Source: Elusimicrobiota bacterium (GTDB taxonomy: Bacteria > Elusimicrobiota > Elusimicrobia > UBA1565 > JACRDR01). From it: 20,362 nucleotides of DNA. Shown piece after piece: positions 7,061-12,815 of the stretch. The position numbers were made by a program, and so were the translations under genes. The stretch is from positions 1 through 20,362 of the forward strand of contig JACRDR010000279.1 of NCBI GenBank assembly GCA_016212845.1, written 5' to 3'. The notes beneath the pieces were generated by a model, which searched no databases, was not told where the DNA came from, and saw only the letters and a program-made list of their open reading frames with translations. Numbering within the stretch: the stretch's first letter is position 1; the number at the start of each line of letters is the position of its first letter.

Positions 7061-7425
7061 CCGGGGAATCCGATCGCCCGGCGGACTCTCGGGTCGACGC
7101 CGTAGTGGAAGGACGCGACCGCCTTGAGCACGAGCCCGAGCTGGCGCAAGGCGTAGACGCGGCTGGCGAGCATCGCCTCGAGCGCGCGTTCTCGGTTCTC
7201 GGGAGACAAGAGCGTGATCGGCGGGAGCTTGCCGATCAAGAGGGGCGCCAGCCAGATCGCGGCCCAAAGGGCGGCCGAAAAACCCACGCGCATCTCGGGT
7301 CCGGCTTCGGCGCGGAAGCTCGCGTAGAACTCCTCGAAGCCGGACTCGAGCAGGCCGACCGGAAGCCGGGGATCCGCGCCGCCGGGAAGGAGCGCGGACA
7401 GGACCGCCCGCTGTCGGGAGTTCAC
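7057..7425 (-). CDS. Small protein matching the N-terminal module of long-chain alcohol oxidases
   Basis: The product has 122 residues and is mostly helical. It begins MNSRQRAVLSALLPGG, the sort of segment with which plant and fungal long-chain alcohol oxidases begin. It ends with LSPENRERALEAMLASRVYALRQLGLVLKAV followed by FHYGVDPRVRRAIGFPG. That layout (a RE-rich helix, then LRQ...LK, then F-Y, then an IGY-like end) is what precedes the FAD domain in fused fatty-alcohol oxidases. Here the module is a separate gene whose stop overlaps the GMC start (ATGA), so the two probably form one enzyme. A hydrophobic stretch (AALWAAIWLAPLLIG, about 51-65) could mediate membrane contact. The start is a GTG at 7425. 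It is the first gene of the operon, divergent from the TMEM229-like gene. The family assignment comes from pattern memory. Confidence 0.75.
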   Translation of the reverse strand: MNSRQRAVLSALLPGGADPRLPVGLLESGFEEFYASFRAEAGPEMRVGFSAALWAAIWLAPLLIGKLPPITLLSPENRERALEAMLASRVYALRQLGLVLKAVASFHYGVDPRVRRAIGFPG

Positions 7426-7431
7426 CTCGAA

Positions 7432-7452
7432 ACGTTAGCAAAAACGATTTTA
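7432..7452 (-). promoter_or_regulatory. Candidate promoter(s) of the four-gene lipid operon
   Basis: Reading the minus strand, two -10-like boxes precede the GTG start at 7425: TAAAAT at 7452-7447 and TAACGT at 7437-7432. The second sits six bases before the GTG, the same geometry as the other presumed leaderless genes here. The first would give a leader of roughly 15 bases. No clear -35 is visible. The region is a 73-base divergent intergenic interval shared with the TMEM229-like gene. Confidence 0.35.
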
Positions 7453-7486
7453 CGCGGGCATCATGCGGCCGTCGGGCGGCTTGTAG

Positions 7487-7492
7487 TAGAAT
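7487..7492 (+). promoter_or_regulatory. -10 box for the TMEM229-like gene (leaderless geometry)
   Basis: TAGAAT lies six bases upstream of the GTG at 7499, with no ribosome site between them. The same TAGAAT box occurs ahead of alanine dehydrogenase (19930-19935). No -35 element stands out. A leaderless transcript is inferred from spacing only. Confidence 0.45.
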
Positions 7493-7498
7493 CGGCTC

Positions 7499-7930
7499 GT
7501 GAGCGGCTCCTGGACGGTGTCCCTGACGCATCTCCTCATCCTGACCTGCGTGGGTTTGGCGCTCGAGGTGATTTTCACCGCCGTGATGGACTACCCCGAG
7601 AAGAAGGACCTGCGGCTGAAGGGCTACACCTACCTCTGGATGGTGCCCATTTACGCGCTGGTCTATCCGTTCTGCTTCCTGCTCTATCCGCGGCTGTCGA
7701 ACTACCCGATGCTGGTGCGGGGGTTCATGTACATGCTGCTGATCTACGGGGTGGAGTACTCCTCCGGCTGGCTGCTGCGCCGGAGCGTAGGCGAATGCCC
7801 GTGGGAAAAGGAGTACGTGAAGGCGAAGTGGAACTTCCACGGCCTGATCCGCCTGGACTTCGCCCCCGCCTGGATCGCCGCCGCGCTCGTCTTCGAGTGG
7901 ACCTACCGCGTCCTCCGCGGCCTCGCCTAA
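7499..7930 (+). CDS. Polytopic membrane protein of the TMEM229 / putative ABC-transporter CmpB family
   Basis: The product has 143 residues and four or five hydrophobic segments (about 7-30, 44-64, 70-94 and 119-138). Its key positions match the TMEM229 family: EVIFTAVMDY near the N-terminus, LKGYTYLWMVPIYAL, VEYSSGWLLRRSVGECPWE (about 86-104) and FHGLIRLDFAPAWIAAALVFEW (about 113-134). Bacterial relatives are filed as putative ABC-transporter type IV/CmpB proteins. The biochemical function of the family is not known to me. The acidic residues at the start of the first and third segments are conserved in relatives and may line a transport path. Start: GTG at 7499, six bases after a TAGAAT box. 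No ABC ATPase is adjacent on the same transcript, since the transposase lies between, so it seems to stand alone. Confidence 0.8.
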   Translation: MSGSWTVSLTHLLILTCVGLALEVIFTAVMDYPEKKDLRLKGYTYLWMVPIYALVYPFCFLLYPRLSNYPMLVRGFMYMLLIYGVEYSSGWLLRRSVGECPWEKEYVKAKWNFHGLIRLDFAPAWIAAALVFEWTYRVLRGLA

Positions 7931-7970
7931 ATCCGAACACTGGTGCCAGGCACCAGCTGTTCTGATTCGC
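7931..7970 (-). repeat. REP palindrome 1 (left flank of the transposase)
   Basis: The core is a perfect palindrome, CTGGTGCCAGGCACCAG (7940-7956). Outer arms at 7931-7939 and 7957-7966 pair with one mismatch and one bulge. The central base and the bulge position show that it runs opposite to copies 2 and 3, so copies 1 and 2 form an inverted pair around the transposase. It starts directly after the TAA of the TMEM229-like gene and could also end that transcript. Confidence 0.85.
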
Positions 7971-7983
7971 CCTCCGACGGGAA

Positions 7984-8010
7984 AGGGAACTTTTTCGCCG
8001 GTCATTCGTA
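7984..8010 (+). promoter_or_regulatory. ECF/sigma-E-like promoter motif overlapping the transposase start
   Basis: AGGGAACTTT (7984-7993) and, 16 bases after GGAAC, CGTA at 8007-8010. It is nearly the same sequence as the promoter at 121-147: the first 15 bases match, and TCATTCGTA recurs at the same distance. Initiation near 8016-8019 would put the transcript start at the ATG at 8020, giving little or no leader. Confidence 0.5.
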
Positions 8011-8019
8011 CATGTGGGT

Positions 8020-8835
8020 ATGGGGAGAGATCTAAGAGTTCATTTCGAAGACGCCGCTTATCACGTGGTTGTTCGGGGAAACAACCGGCTTCCGATCTTT
8101 TTCAGGGAGGAGGCTAAGCAGGAGTATATGCGGACGATCGCCTGTGCGCTGGAAAAGTTCACGCTGCGCATGCACGCCTACGCGATCATGTCCAACCACG
8201 CTCACTTGCTCCTACAAGTCAGCAGCGTGCCTTTGAAGACCGCGATGCATTGGGTTCAATCGAAGTTCGCACACAGGCAAAACTGGCTGTCCCACTCCAC
8301 GGGACATCTGTTCGAGAAAAGGTATTGGGACTCGGTCTGCATGACGGACTCATACTTGCTGAACGTGCTTCGCTACATCCATTACAATCCTGTGGCCGCG
8401 GGAATCGCGGCTGCGGTCGATGACTATCCGTGGACCAGCCACTCGGCCTATTTGGGCGTGCCGCATCCGCTCGTCACCACGGAACTTTGTCTGTCTCTCT
8501 TCGGCAAAGGTCGAAGTGCACTCGAACAATACCGAGCGTTCATGCGCGCGAAAGCACCCGCAAAGTGGCCTCACGCTGTGCCGAACCCCTTTGACGAAGA
8601 GCCTGTCGACGCTAGTCCAAGGTTTCCGGCAGGGCTGGTCCAGATGCTGGCCGAGTTCGCGATGTATGAGGGGGTCGCGCCGGAACATCTCGCGGGAACA
8701 TCCAAGGAAAGGAAGCTTACGGCCCTTCGAAAGAGCTTTGCGAGAGCCGCGACGACATCGGGCTTCACCGCGTCGGAGACGGCGCGCGTGCTAAATCGCG
8801 CGAGATCGGTGATTTCGGACTATCTCAGAGAGTAG
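8020..8835 (+). CDS. REP-associated tyrosine transposase (RAYT, IS200-like HUH/Y1 family)
   Basis: From the ATG at 8020 the product has 271 residues; a GTG at 8014 would add two. MGRDLRVHFEDAAYHVVVRGNNR is the standard RAYT N-terminus, which is why I prefer 8020. The HUH metal-binding motif is in SNHAHLLLQV (HAH at residues 60-62). The catalytic Tyr is the first one in RYIHYNPVAAG (about residue 119). The C-terminal part ends in a helix-turn-helix (TASETARVLNRARSVISDYLRE) that may bind DNA. Such enzymes cut and join single-stranded DNA at REP palindromes. Here matching palindromes lie on both sides (7931-7970 and 8839-8883). Base use is visibly less GC-rich than in neighbouring genes, with many A/T-ending codons, suggesting acquisition. 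All motifs are intact, so it is probably active. Confidence 0.9.
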   Translation: MGRDLRVHFEDAAYHVVVRGNNRLPIFFREEAKQEYMRTIACALEKFTLRMHAYAIMSNHAHLLLQVSSVPLKTAMHWVQSKFAHRQNWLSHSTGHLFEKRYWDSVCMTDSYLLNVLRYIHYNPVAAGIAAAVDDYPWTSHSAYLGVPHPLVTTELCLSLFGKGRSALEQYRAFMRAKAPAKWPHAVPNPFDEEPVDASPRFPAGLVQMLAEFAMYEGVAPEHLAGTSKERKLTALRKSFARAATTSGFTASETARVLNRARSVISDYLRE

Positions 8836-8838
8836 CCT

Positions 8839-8883
8839 GCGAATCCGAACAGCTGGTGCCTGGCACTAGCTGTTCGGATTCGC
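8839..8883 (+). repeat. REP palindrome 2 (right flank of the transposase)
   Basis: Two 22-base arms (8839-8860 and 8862-8883) around a central T match except for one position (a G-T-type change), giving the longest and cleanest hairpin in the window. It begins three bases after the transposase stop, in the opposite orientation to copy 1. It probably serves as both substrate and transcription end for the transposase gene. Confidence 0.88.
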
Positions 8884-8887
8884 GTTC

Positions 8888-8917
8888 TTGACGGGGCACG
8901 GTAGTGTTTTCTAATTA
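8888..8917 (+). promoter_or_regulatory. Sigma-70-type promoter of the Gld-like ABC operon
   Basis: TTGACG at 8888-8893 is a good -35. Eighteen bases later comes TAATTA (8912-8917) as -10. The predicted start near 8924 is only about four bases before the ATG at 8928, so the mRNA would be almost leaderless, and no ribosome site is seen. It starts right after REP copy 2. Confidence 0.6.
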
Positions 8918-8927
8918 ATGGGCATCG

Positions 8928-9860
8928 ATGATCCACGTCGATAACTTGGTACGGCGCTACGGCGAGACGACCGCGGTCGCGGGTATTTCTTTCGAGATAC
9001 CCGCACGCGAGGTCGTGGGCTTCCTCGGCCCTAACGGCGCGGGCAAGACGACCACGCTCAAGGTCCTGACCGGCTTTCTGCTGCCCAGCTCCGGCACGGT
9101 CAAGGTCGCCGGGCTAGACGCCTCCACTGATCCGCTCGGCTGCCGCCGCTCCATCGGCTACCTGCCTGAGAACAATCCGCTCTACGAGGACCTTGAGGTC
9201 GCCGAGTATCTCGAGTGGTGCGCGGCCGCCCGGGGGCTCGAGTCCGCCAAGGCCCGCTCGGCGGTGAAATCCGCCATCGAGCGCTGCGCGCTCGGCGCGG
9301 TTATCGGCAAGGACATCGGCCAGCTTTCTAAGGGCTTCCGCCAGCGCGTGGGGCTCGCCGCCGCGATCCTCCATGATCCGCCCATCCTGCTGCTCGATGA
9401 GCCGACCTCGGGCCTCGACCCGAACCAGGCCGCAGAGGTTCGCGCGCTCATTACCGAGCTCAAGAAGGAGAAGACCGTCCTCTACTCGAGCCACATCCTT
9501 TCCGAGGTGAAGGCCTCCTGTGACCGCGTCCTCATCATCCACCGCGGGCAGATCGTCGCCCAAGGCAGCCCGGCGGAGCTCGAAGCCAGATCCACGGGCG
9601 CCCAGCGGCTCGAGCTCGTGCTCGCCGAGGAGTCCAAGGCCCGTGAGGCGGCGGACTTCATTCGCGCGGTCGAAGGCGTCGAGAGCGCGGAGCCGCGCGC
9701 CGCGGGTGGCGAGGCCGCGGTCACCATCATGACGCGCGCCGAGGCTGGGGACCTGCGCGCCAAGATTTTCGCGCTCGCTGCCGAGAAGCGCTGGCCGGTG
9801 CTCGAGCTCTATCGCGAAGGGGCGACCTTGGAAGACGTCTTCCGGAGCCTGACCGCGTGA
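8928..9860 (+). CDS. ABC transporter ATP-binding protein, GldA/NosF type
   Basis: The product has 310 residues and is a single nucleotide-binding domain plus a C-terminal extension. Walker A is GPNGAGKTTT (34-43). The Q-loop region reads GYLPENNPLYEDL (77-89), the form common in GldA/NosF-type ATPases. The signature is LSKGFRQRV (133-141), Walker B is ILLLDEPTSGLD (153-164) and the H-loop is SSH (H189). The C-terminal part (about 215-310) is the small regulatory-type domain seen in ABC-2 exporters. It would energise the membrane protein made by the next gene, whose GTG overlaps this stop (GTGA, 9857-9860). Following genes encode a GldG-like auxiliary protein and a DUF4340-like protein, so this is the four-part Gld-type ABC module. 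In Bacteroidota the Gld version serves gliding; elsewhere the cargo is unknown. Confidence 0.93.
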   Translation: MIHVDNLVRRYGETTAVAGISFEIPAREVVGFLGPNGAGKTTTLKVLTGFLLPSSGTVKVAGLDASTDPLGCRRSIGYLPENNPLYEDLEVAEYLEWCAAARGLESAKARSAVKSAIERCALGAVIGKDIGQLSKGFRQRVGLAAAILHDPPILLLDEPTSGLDPNQAAEVRALITELKKEKTVLYSSHILSEVKASCDRVLIIHRGQIVAQGSPAELEARSTGAQRLELVLAEESKAREAADFIRAVEGVESAEPRAAGGEAAVTIMTRAEAGDLRAKIFALAAEKRWPVLELYREGATLEDVFRSLTA

Positions 9861-10567
9861 AGGGCTTCAAGGCGCTGTTTCTCAAGGAGACGCGCGCGTA
9901 CTTCAATACGCCGACCGCCTACATCATCGCGGTCGTCTTCCTCTTCTGCACCGGCTACTTCAGCGCCCAGCCGATGTTCGTCCTGGGCCAGGCCTCGGTT
10001 TCCGGCTTCCTGGATCTGGTCCCGCTGCTCCTCACCTTCTTCGTCCCCGCGATCACGATGCGGCTCTTCTCGGAGGAGCAGAAGGCCGGCACGATCGAGC
10101 TCCTGCAGACGCTGCCCGTCGAGGATCACGAGATCGTCCTGTCGAAATACGCCGCCGCGGTGACCCTGCTTTGGTCGCTCCTCGCGCTGACCCTCGGCTT
10201 CCCCGTCGCCCTCGGCATCCTCGGCAACCTCGACTGGGGCGCCACCCTCGTCGGCTACGCGGGATTGGCCTTGGCCGCCGCGATGCTCGCCGCCGTCGGC
10301 CTGTTCGCCTCGGCCATGACGCGCAACCAGGTCGTCGCGTTCATCGTCGGCTGGGCGGGGTCGTTCGCGCTCTACGCCCTCGGCAAGGTCGACGCGCTCG
10401 TGCCTCCGTGGCTCTCTCCGTTCACCGATTTCATGGGTTTGGACGCCCACATCCACGGCATGGCGCGCGGCGTCATCGACACGCGCGACCTGATCTACTT
10501 CGCCAGCTTCGGCGGCGTCTTCCTGTTCCTGACGCTCGTCCGCCTGTGGGTCTCGCGCACCGACTGA
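9857..10567 (+). CDS. ABC-2 type permease, GldF-like
   Basis: The product has 236 residues and about six transmembrane segments, the size of a GldF-type permease. The N-terminus (FKALFLKETRAYFNTPTAYIIAVVFL) and the coupling segment after the second hydrophobic stretch, RLFSEEQKAGTIELLQTLPVEDHEIVLSKY, are hallmarks of ABC-2 permeases of the Gld/Nos class. The EEQKAGTIELL part likely contacts the ATPase. It is GTG-initiated inside the stop of the ATPase gene, and the next gene begins one base after its own stop, so expression is coupled throughout. Substrate unknown. Confidence 0.9.
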   Translation: MKGFKALFLKETRAYFNTPTAYIIAVVFLFCTGYFSAQPMFVLGQASVSGFLDLVPLLLTFFVPAITMRLFSEEQKAGTIELLQTLPVEDHEIVLSKYAAAVTLLWSLLALTLGFPVALGILGNLDWGATLVGYAGLALAAAMLAAVGLFASAMTRNQVVAFIVGWAGSFALYALGKVDALVPPWLSPFTDFMGLDAHIHGMARGVIDTRDLIYFASFGGVFLFLTLVRLWVSRTD

Positions 10568-10568
10568 T

Positions 10569-12212
10569 ATGAACCGGCGAGACCTCCTGCAGACGACCTC
10601 GACGGCCGCGGCGCTGGTGATCGGCATCGCGCTTCTGCTCAACGCCTTCTCGCGCTTCGTCCACCTCCGGCTCGACCTGTCTCAGGGCCGCGTGTACTCG
10701 ATGAGCGCGGCGACCAAGCGCCTCGTGAACTCGCTGCCGGACCCCGTCACGATCAAGCTCTACGCCTCGAGGGAGCTGCCGCCGCAGGTCGCCTCCGCTC
10801 GCGACTACGCGCGCGATCTCCTCGAGGAGTACAAGACCGCCTCCGGCGGAAAAGTCCGCGTTCAGTTCTTCGACACCGACGCCGACCCGAAGGCGAAGCA
10901 GGACGCCGGCAAGGACGGGATCATGCCCGTCCAGTTCCAGATCTACTCGAACGACAAGTTCGAGGTGCGCGACGGCTTCCTCGGCATCAGCCTCCAGTAC
11001 CGCGACAAGAGGGAAGGCATCCCGTACCTCCAAGAGGTCACGGGGCTCGAGTACGATCTGACTTCGCGCATCAAGACGATGACCCTGGCCGAGATGCCCT
11101 CCCTCGGCTTCGTCACGAACCACCGCGCTCAAGGGCTCGACACGCTGGACCCGTCGCTCGGCCAGCGTCTCGCCCAGCGCTACCGCCTGAAGCCCGTCGA
11201 TCTCGGTAAGGTGCCCGACGACGGCGTCCCGGCCGAGTTCCAGACGCTCCTGATCATCGGCCCGGAGGAGAAGTTCACCGACCGCGAGCTCTGGCTGCTC
11301 GACCAGTTCCTGCTGTCCGGCCGCTCGCTCGGCGTCGCCGTCGACACCAAGCGCGTCGACATGCGCACCTTCACCGCCACCGACGAGGAATCCGGTCTGA
11401 CCGACTTTCTCGCCAAGCACGGCGTCGGGGTGCTCTCGACCTTGGTGTTCGACCAGCAGAGCCAGCCGATCCAGATCTCGGTCCAGCAGGGCATCTTCGC
11501 CATCACGAACGTCGTGCCGTTCCCGCCTTTCGTGAAGGCGACGAACCTGAGCTCCTTGAACCCGGTGACGAAGGGCCTCGATTCGATCGTCGTCCCGTTC
11601 GCGAGCCCGCTGAAGGTCACGGCCCCCAAGGCCGAGGTGCTGGTCAAGTCCTCGCCATATTCGTGGGCCAAACCCGATAAAACGCCGAGCATCTCCCTGC
11701 ACCCCTTCAAGTCGGAGCCGGCCGGCCCCGACGATCTGCGTGGTCCGTTCGACCTCGCCGTCGTGCTCGACGGGGAATTCAAGCCCGCGTTCGATAAGGC
11801 GCCCAAAGGCGTGAAGGCGAAGACGCCGCTGGCGAAAGCGGAGCGGCCGGGACGCCTCGCGGTCGTGGGCTCCTCGCGGTTCATGGCCCAGGCCTTCCGC
11901 GTGCCCCCGACGAACGCCGCCTTCTCTTTGAACCTGATGGACTGGCTGGCGCTCGACGCCGAGCTCATCGCGATCCGCAACAAGGCGGTCGCGTTCCGGC
12001 CCCTGCGCGAGATCCCGCAGGCGAGCAAGGCTCTCGTGCGCTGGACCTTGATCCTCGCCCCTCCGTGGGGCGTCGTCGCGCTCGGTCTCTGGGCGTGGGC
12101 GCGCCGCCGGAGCGCCCGATCCCGCCGCATGGCCGACTACGGAGCGCCTCCGTCCGCCGCCGCGCCGCCTTCGGAGCCGCCGGCTCCCGCCGAGCCCGCG
12201 CCGGCCGCCTGA
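10569..12212 (+). CDS. GldG-like ABC transporter auxiliary protein
   Basis: The product has 547 residues. A transmembrane helix near residues 12-30 is followed by the family-typical start of the extracytoplasmic part: RLDLSQGRVYSMSAATKRLVNSLPDPVTIKLYASRELPPQV. A long soluble domain follows (about 45-490), with GLEYDLTSRIKTM and a segment that reads like a GATase-type fold (LLIIGPEEKFTDRELWLLDQFLLSGRSLGVAVD). A second transmembrane helix (about 495-520) is followed by an Arg-rich then Ala/Pro-rich cytoplasmic tail. This is the layout of the Gldg / ABC-type auxiliary family. The protein probably sits in the inner membrane with its large domain in the periplasm, partnering the permease. The ATG is one base after the preceding stop, and its stop directly abuts the next ATG. 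Confidence 0.9.
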   Translation: MNRRDLLQTTSTAAALVIGIALLLNAFSRFVHLRLDLSQGRVYSMSAATKRLVNSLPDPVTIKLYASRELPPQVASARDYARDLLEEYKTASGGKVRVQFFDTDADPKAKQDAGKDGIMPVQFQIYSNDKFEVRDGFLGISLQYRDKREGIPYLQEVTGLEYDLTSRIKTMTLAEMPSLGFVTNHRAQGLDTLDPSLGQRLAQRYRLKPVDLGKVPDDGVPAEFQTLLIIGPEEKFTDRELWLLDQFLLSGRSLGVAVDTKRVDMRTFTATDEESGLTDFLAKHGVGVLSTLVFDQQSQPIQISVQQGIFAITNVVPFPPFVKATNLSSLNPVTKGLDSIVVPFASPLKVTAPKAEVLVKSSPYSWAKPDKTPSISLHPFKSEPAGPDDLRGPFDLAVVLDGEFKPAFDKAPKGVKAKTPLAKAERPGRLAVVGSSRFMAQAFRVPPTNAAFSLNLMDWLALDAELIAIRNKAVAFRPLREIPQASKALVRWTLILAPPWGVVALGLWAWARRRSARSRRMADYGAPPSAAAPPSEPPAPAEPAPAA

Positions 12213-12770
12213 ATGCGCCCCGAAACGATCCGCCGCCTGCTCGGCGTCTTCGTCGGGCTCGCCGTCGCGACGGTCGTCGCCGCGTGGGTCACGCGCCCGC
12301 GGCAAGCGCCGCTGCTCTGCGCCGAGGACCTGCCGGGGAAGGTAATCCGCATCGAAATCGAAGGGCCGGCCGGCAAGAACGTGCTGGCGCGGTCTAAGGA
12401 CGCCTGGGTGGTCGAGACCGCGAAGAACGCTCCGGCGGACGCGCGTCTCATCTCCTTGAGCCTCGAGCGTCTTCCGCAGGTGGCGCTTTCGGAGCCGGTC
12501 ACGCAGGACGCGCAGCGCTACCCGTTGTTCGGATTGGGCGCGTCGAGCGCGGTGCAGCTGCGGCTCATCGGAGAGAAAGGCCCGCTGCTGGAACTGCAGG
12601 TGGGCAAGGACGGCCCGGACTATCCGAGCGCCTATATCCGTCTGAGCGGCAAGCCGGAAGTCGTCGTGGCCGAAGGCCTGGCGCCTTCCGACTGGAACCA
12701 CCCCGCCGCCGACTGGCTGGCGCCGCCTCCCGCGCCGGTGAAGCCGGGCGTCGTCCCCGCGCCGAAATAG
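12213..12770 (+). CDS. Short DUF4340-like membrane-anchored protein
   Basis: The product has 185 residues: an N-terminal membrane anchor (about 8-26), then a periplasmic domain with KVIRIEIEGPAGKNVLARSKDAWVVE, a form of the IxI...G....L....W.V pattern that opens DUF4340 repeats. YPLFGLGASSAVQLRLIGEKGPLLELQVGKDGPDYPSAYIRLSGKPEVVVAE is the other family-like block. It ends in a Pro-rich tail (PPPAPVKPGVVPAPK). Typical DUF4340 proteins beside GldG-like genes are, from memory, clearly longer and contain repeated units, so this one looks like a single-unit version. It starts with no gap after the GldG-like stop and is the last gene of the operon. Function is unknown; I infer a structural partner of the ABC complex. 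Confidence 0.75.
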   Translation: MRPETIRRLLGVFVGLAVATVVAAWVTRPRQAPLLCAEDLPGKVIRIEIEGPAGKNVLARSKDAWVVETAKNAPADARLISLSLERLPQVALSEPVTQDAQRYPLFGLGASSAVQLRLIGEKGPLLELQVGKDGPDYPSAYIRLSGKPEVVVAEGLAPSDWNHPAADWLAPPPAPVKPGVVPAPK

Positions 12771-12773
12771 AAC

Positions 12774-12815
12774 GCGAATCCGAACAACCGGTGCCTGGCA
12801 CCAGTGTTCGGATTC
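12774..12815 (+). repeat. REP palindrome 3 filling a convergent intergenic gap
   Basis: Arms at 12776-12795 and 12797-12815 around a central T form an imperfect hairpin with a one-base bulge. The conserved start GCGAATCCGAACA and core GGTGCCTGGCACC are shared with copy 2, in the same orientation. It occupies essentially the whole 44-base gap between the DUF4340-like stop and the macroglobulin stop, whose TAG begins inside its last base. It may act as a two-way transcription terminator. Confidence 0.85.

Noticed and set aside
5568..8005. Long upstream extension of the GMC open frame beyond 7060
   Set aside because: The extension runs over the separate 122-residue gene and antisense to the TMEM229-like gene; the FAD motif begins just after the ATG at 7060, and the ATGA overlap fixes the start there.
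7931..8883. CRISPR array suggested by the recurring palindromic repeats
   Set aside because: Only three copies, irregularly spaced by hundreds to thousands of bases, two of them around a RAYT gene and in opposite orientation; this is REP organisation, and no cas gene is present.
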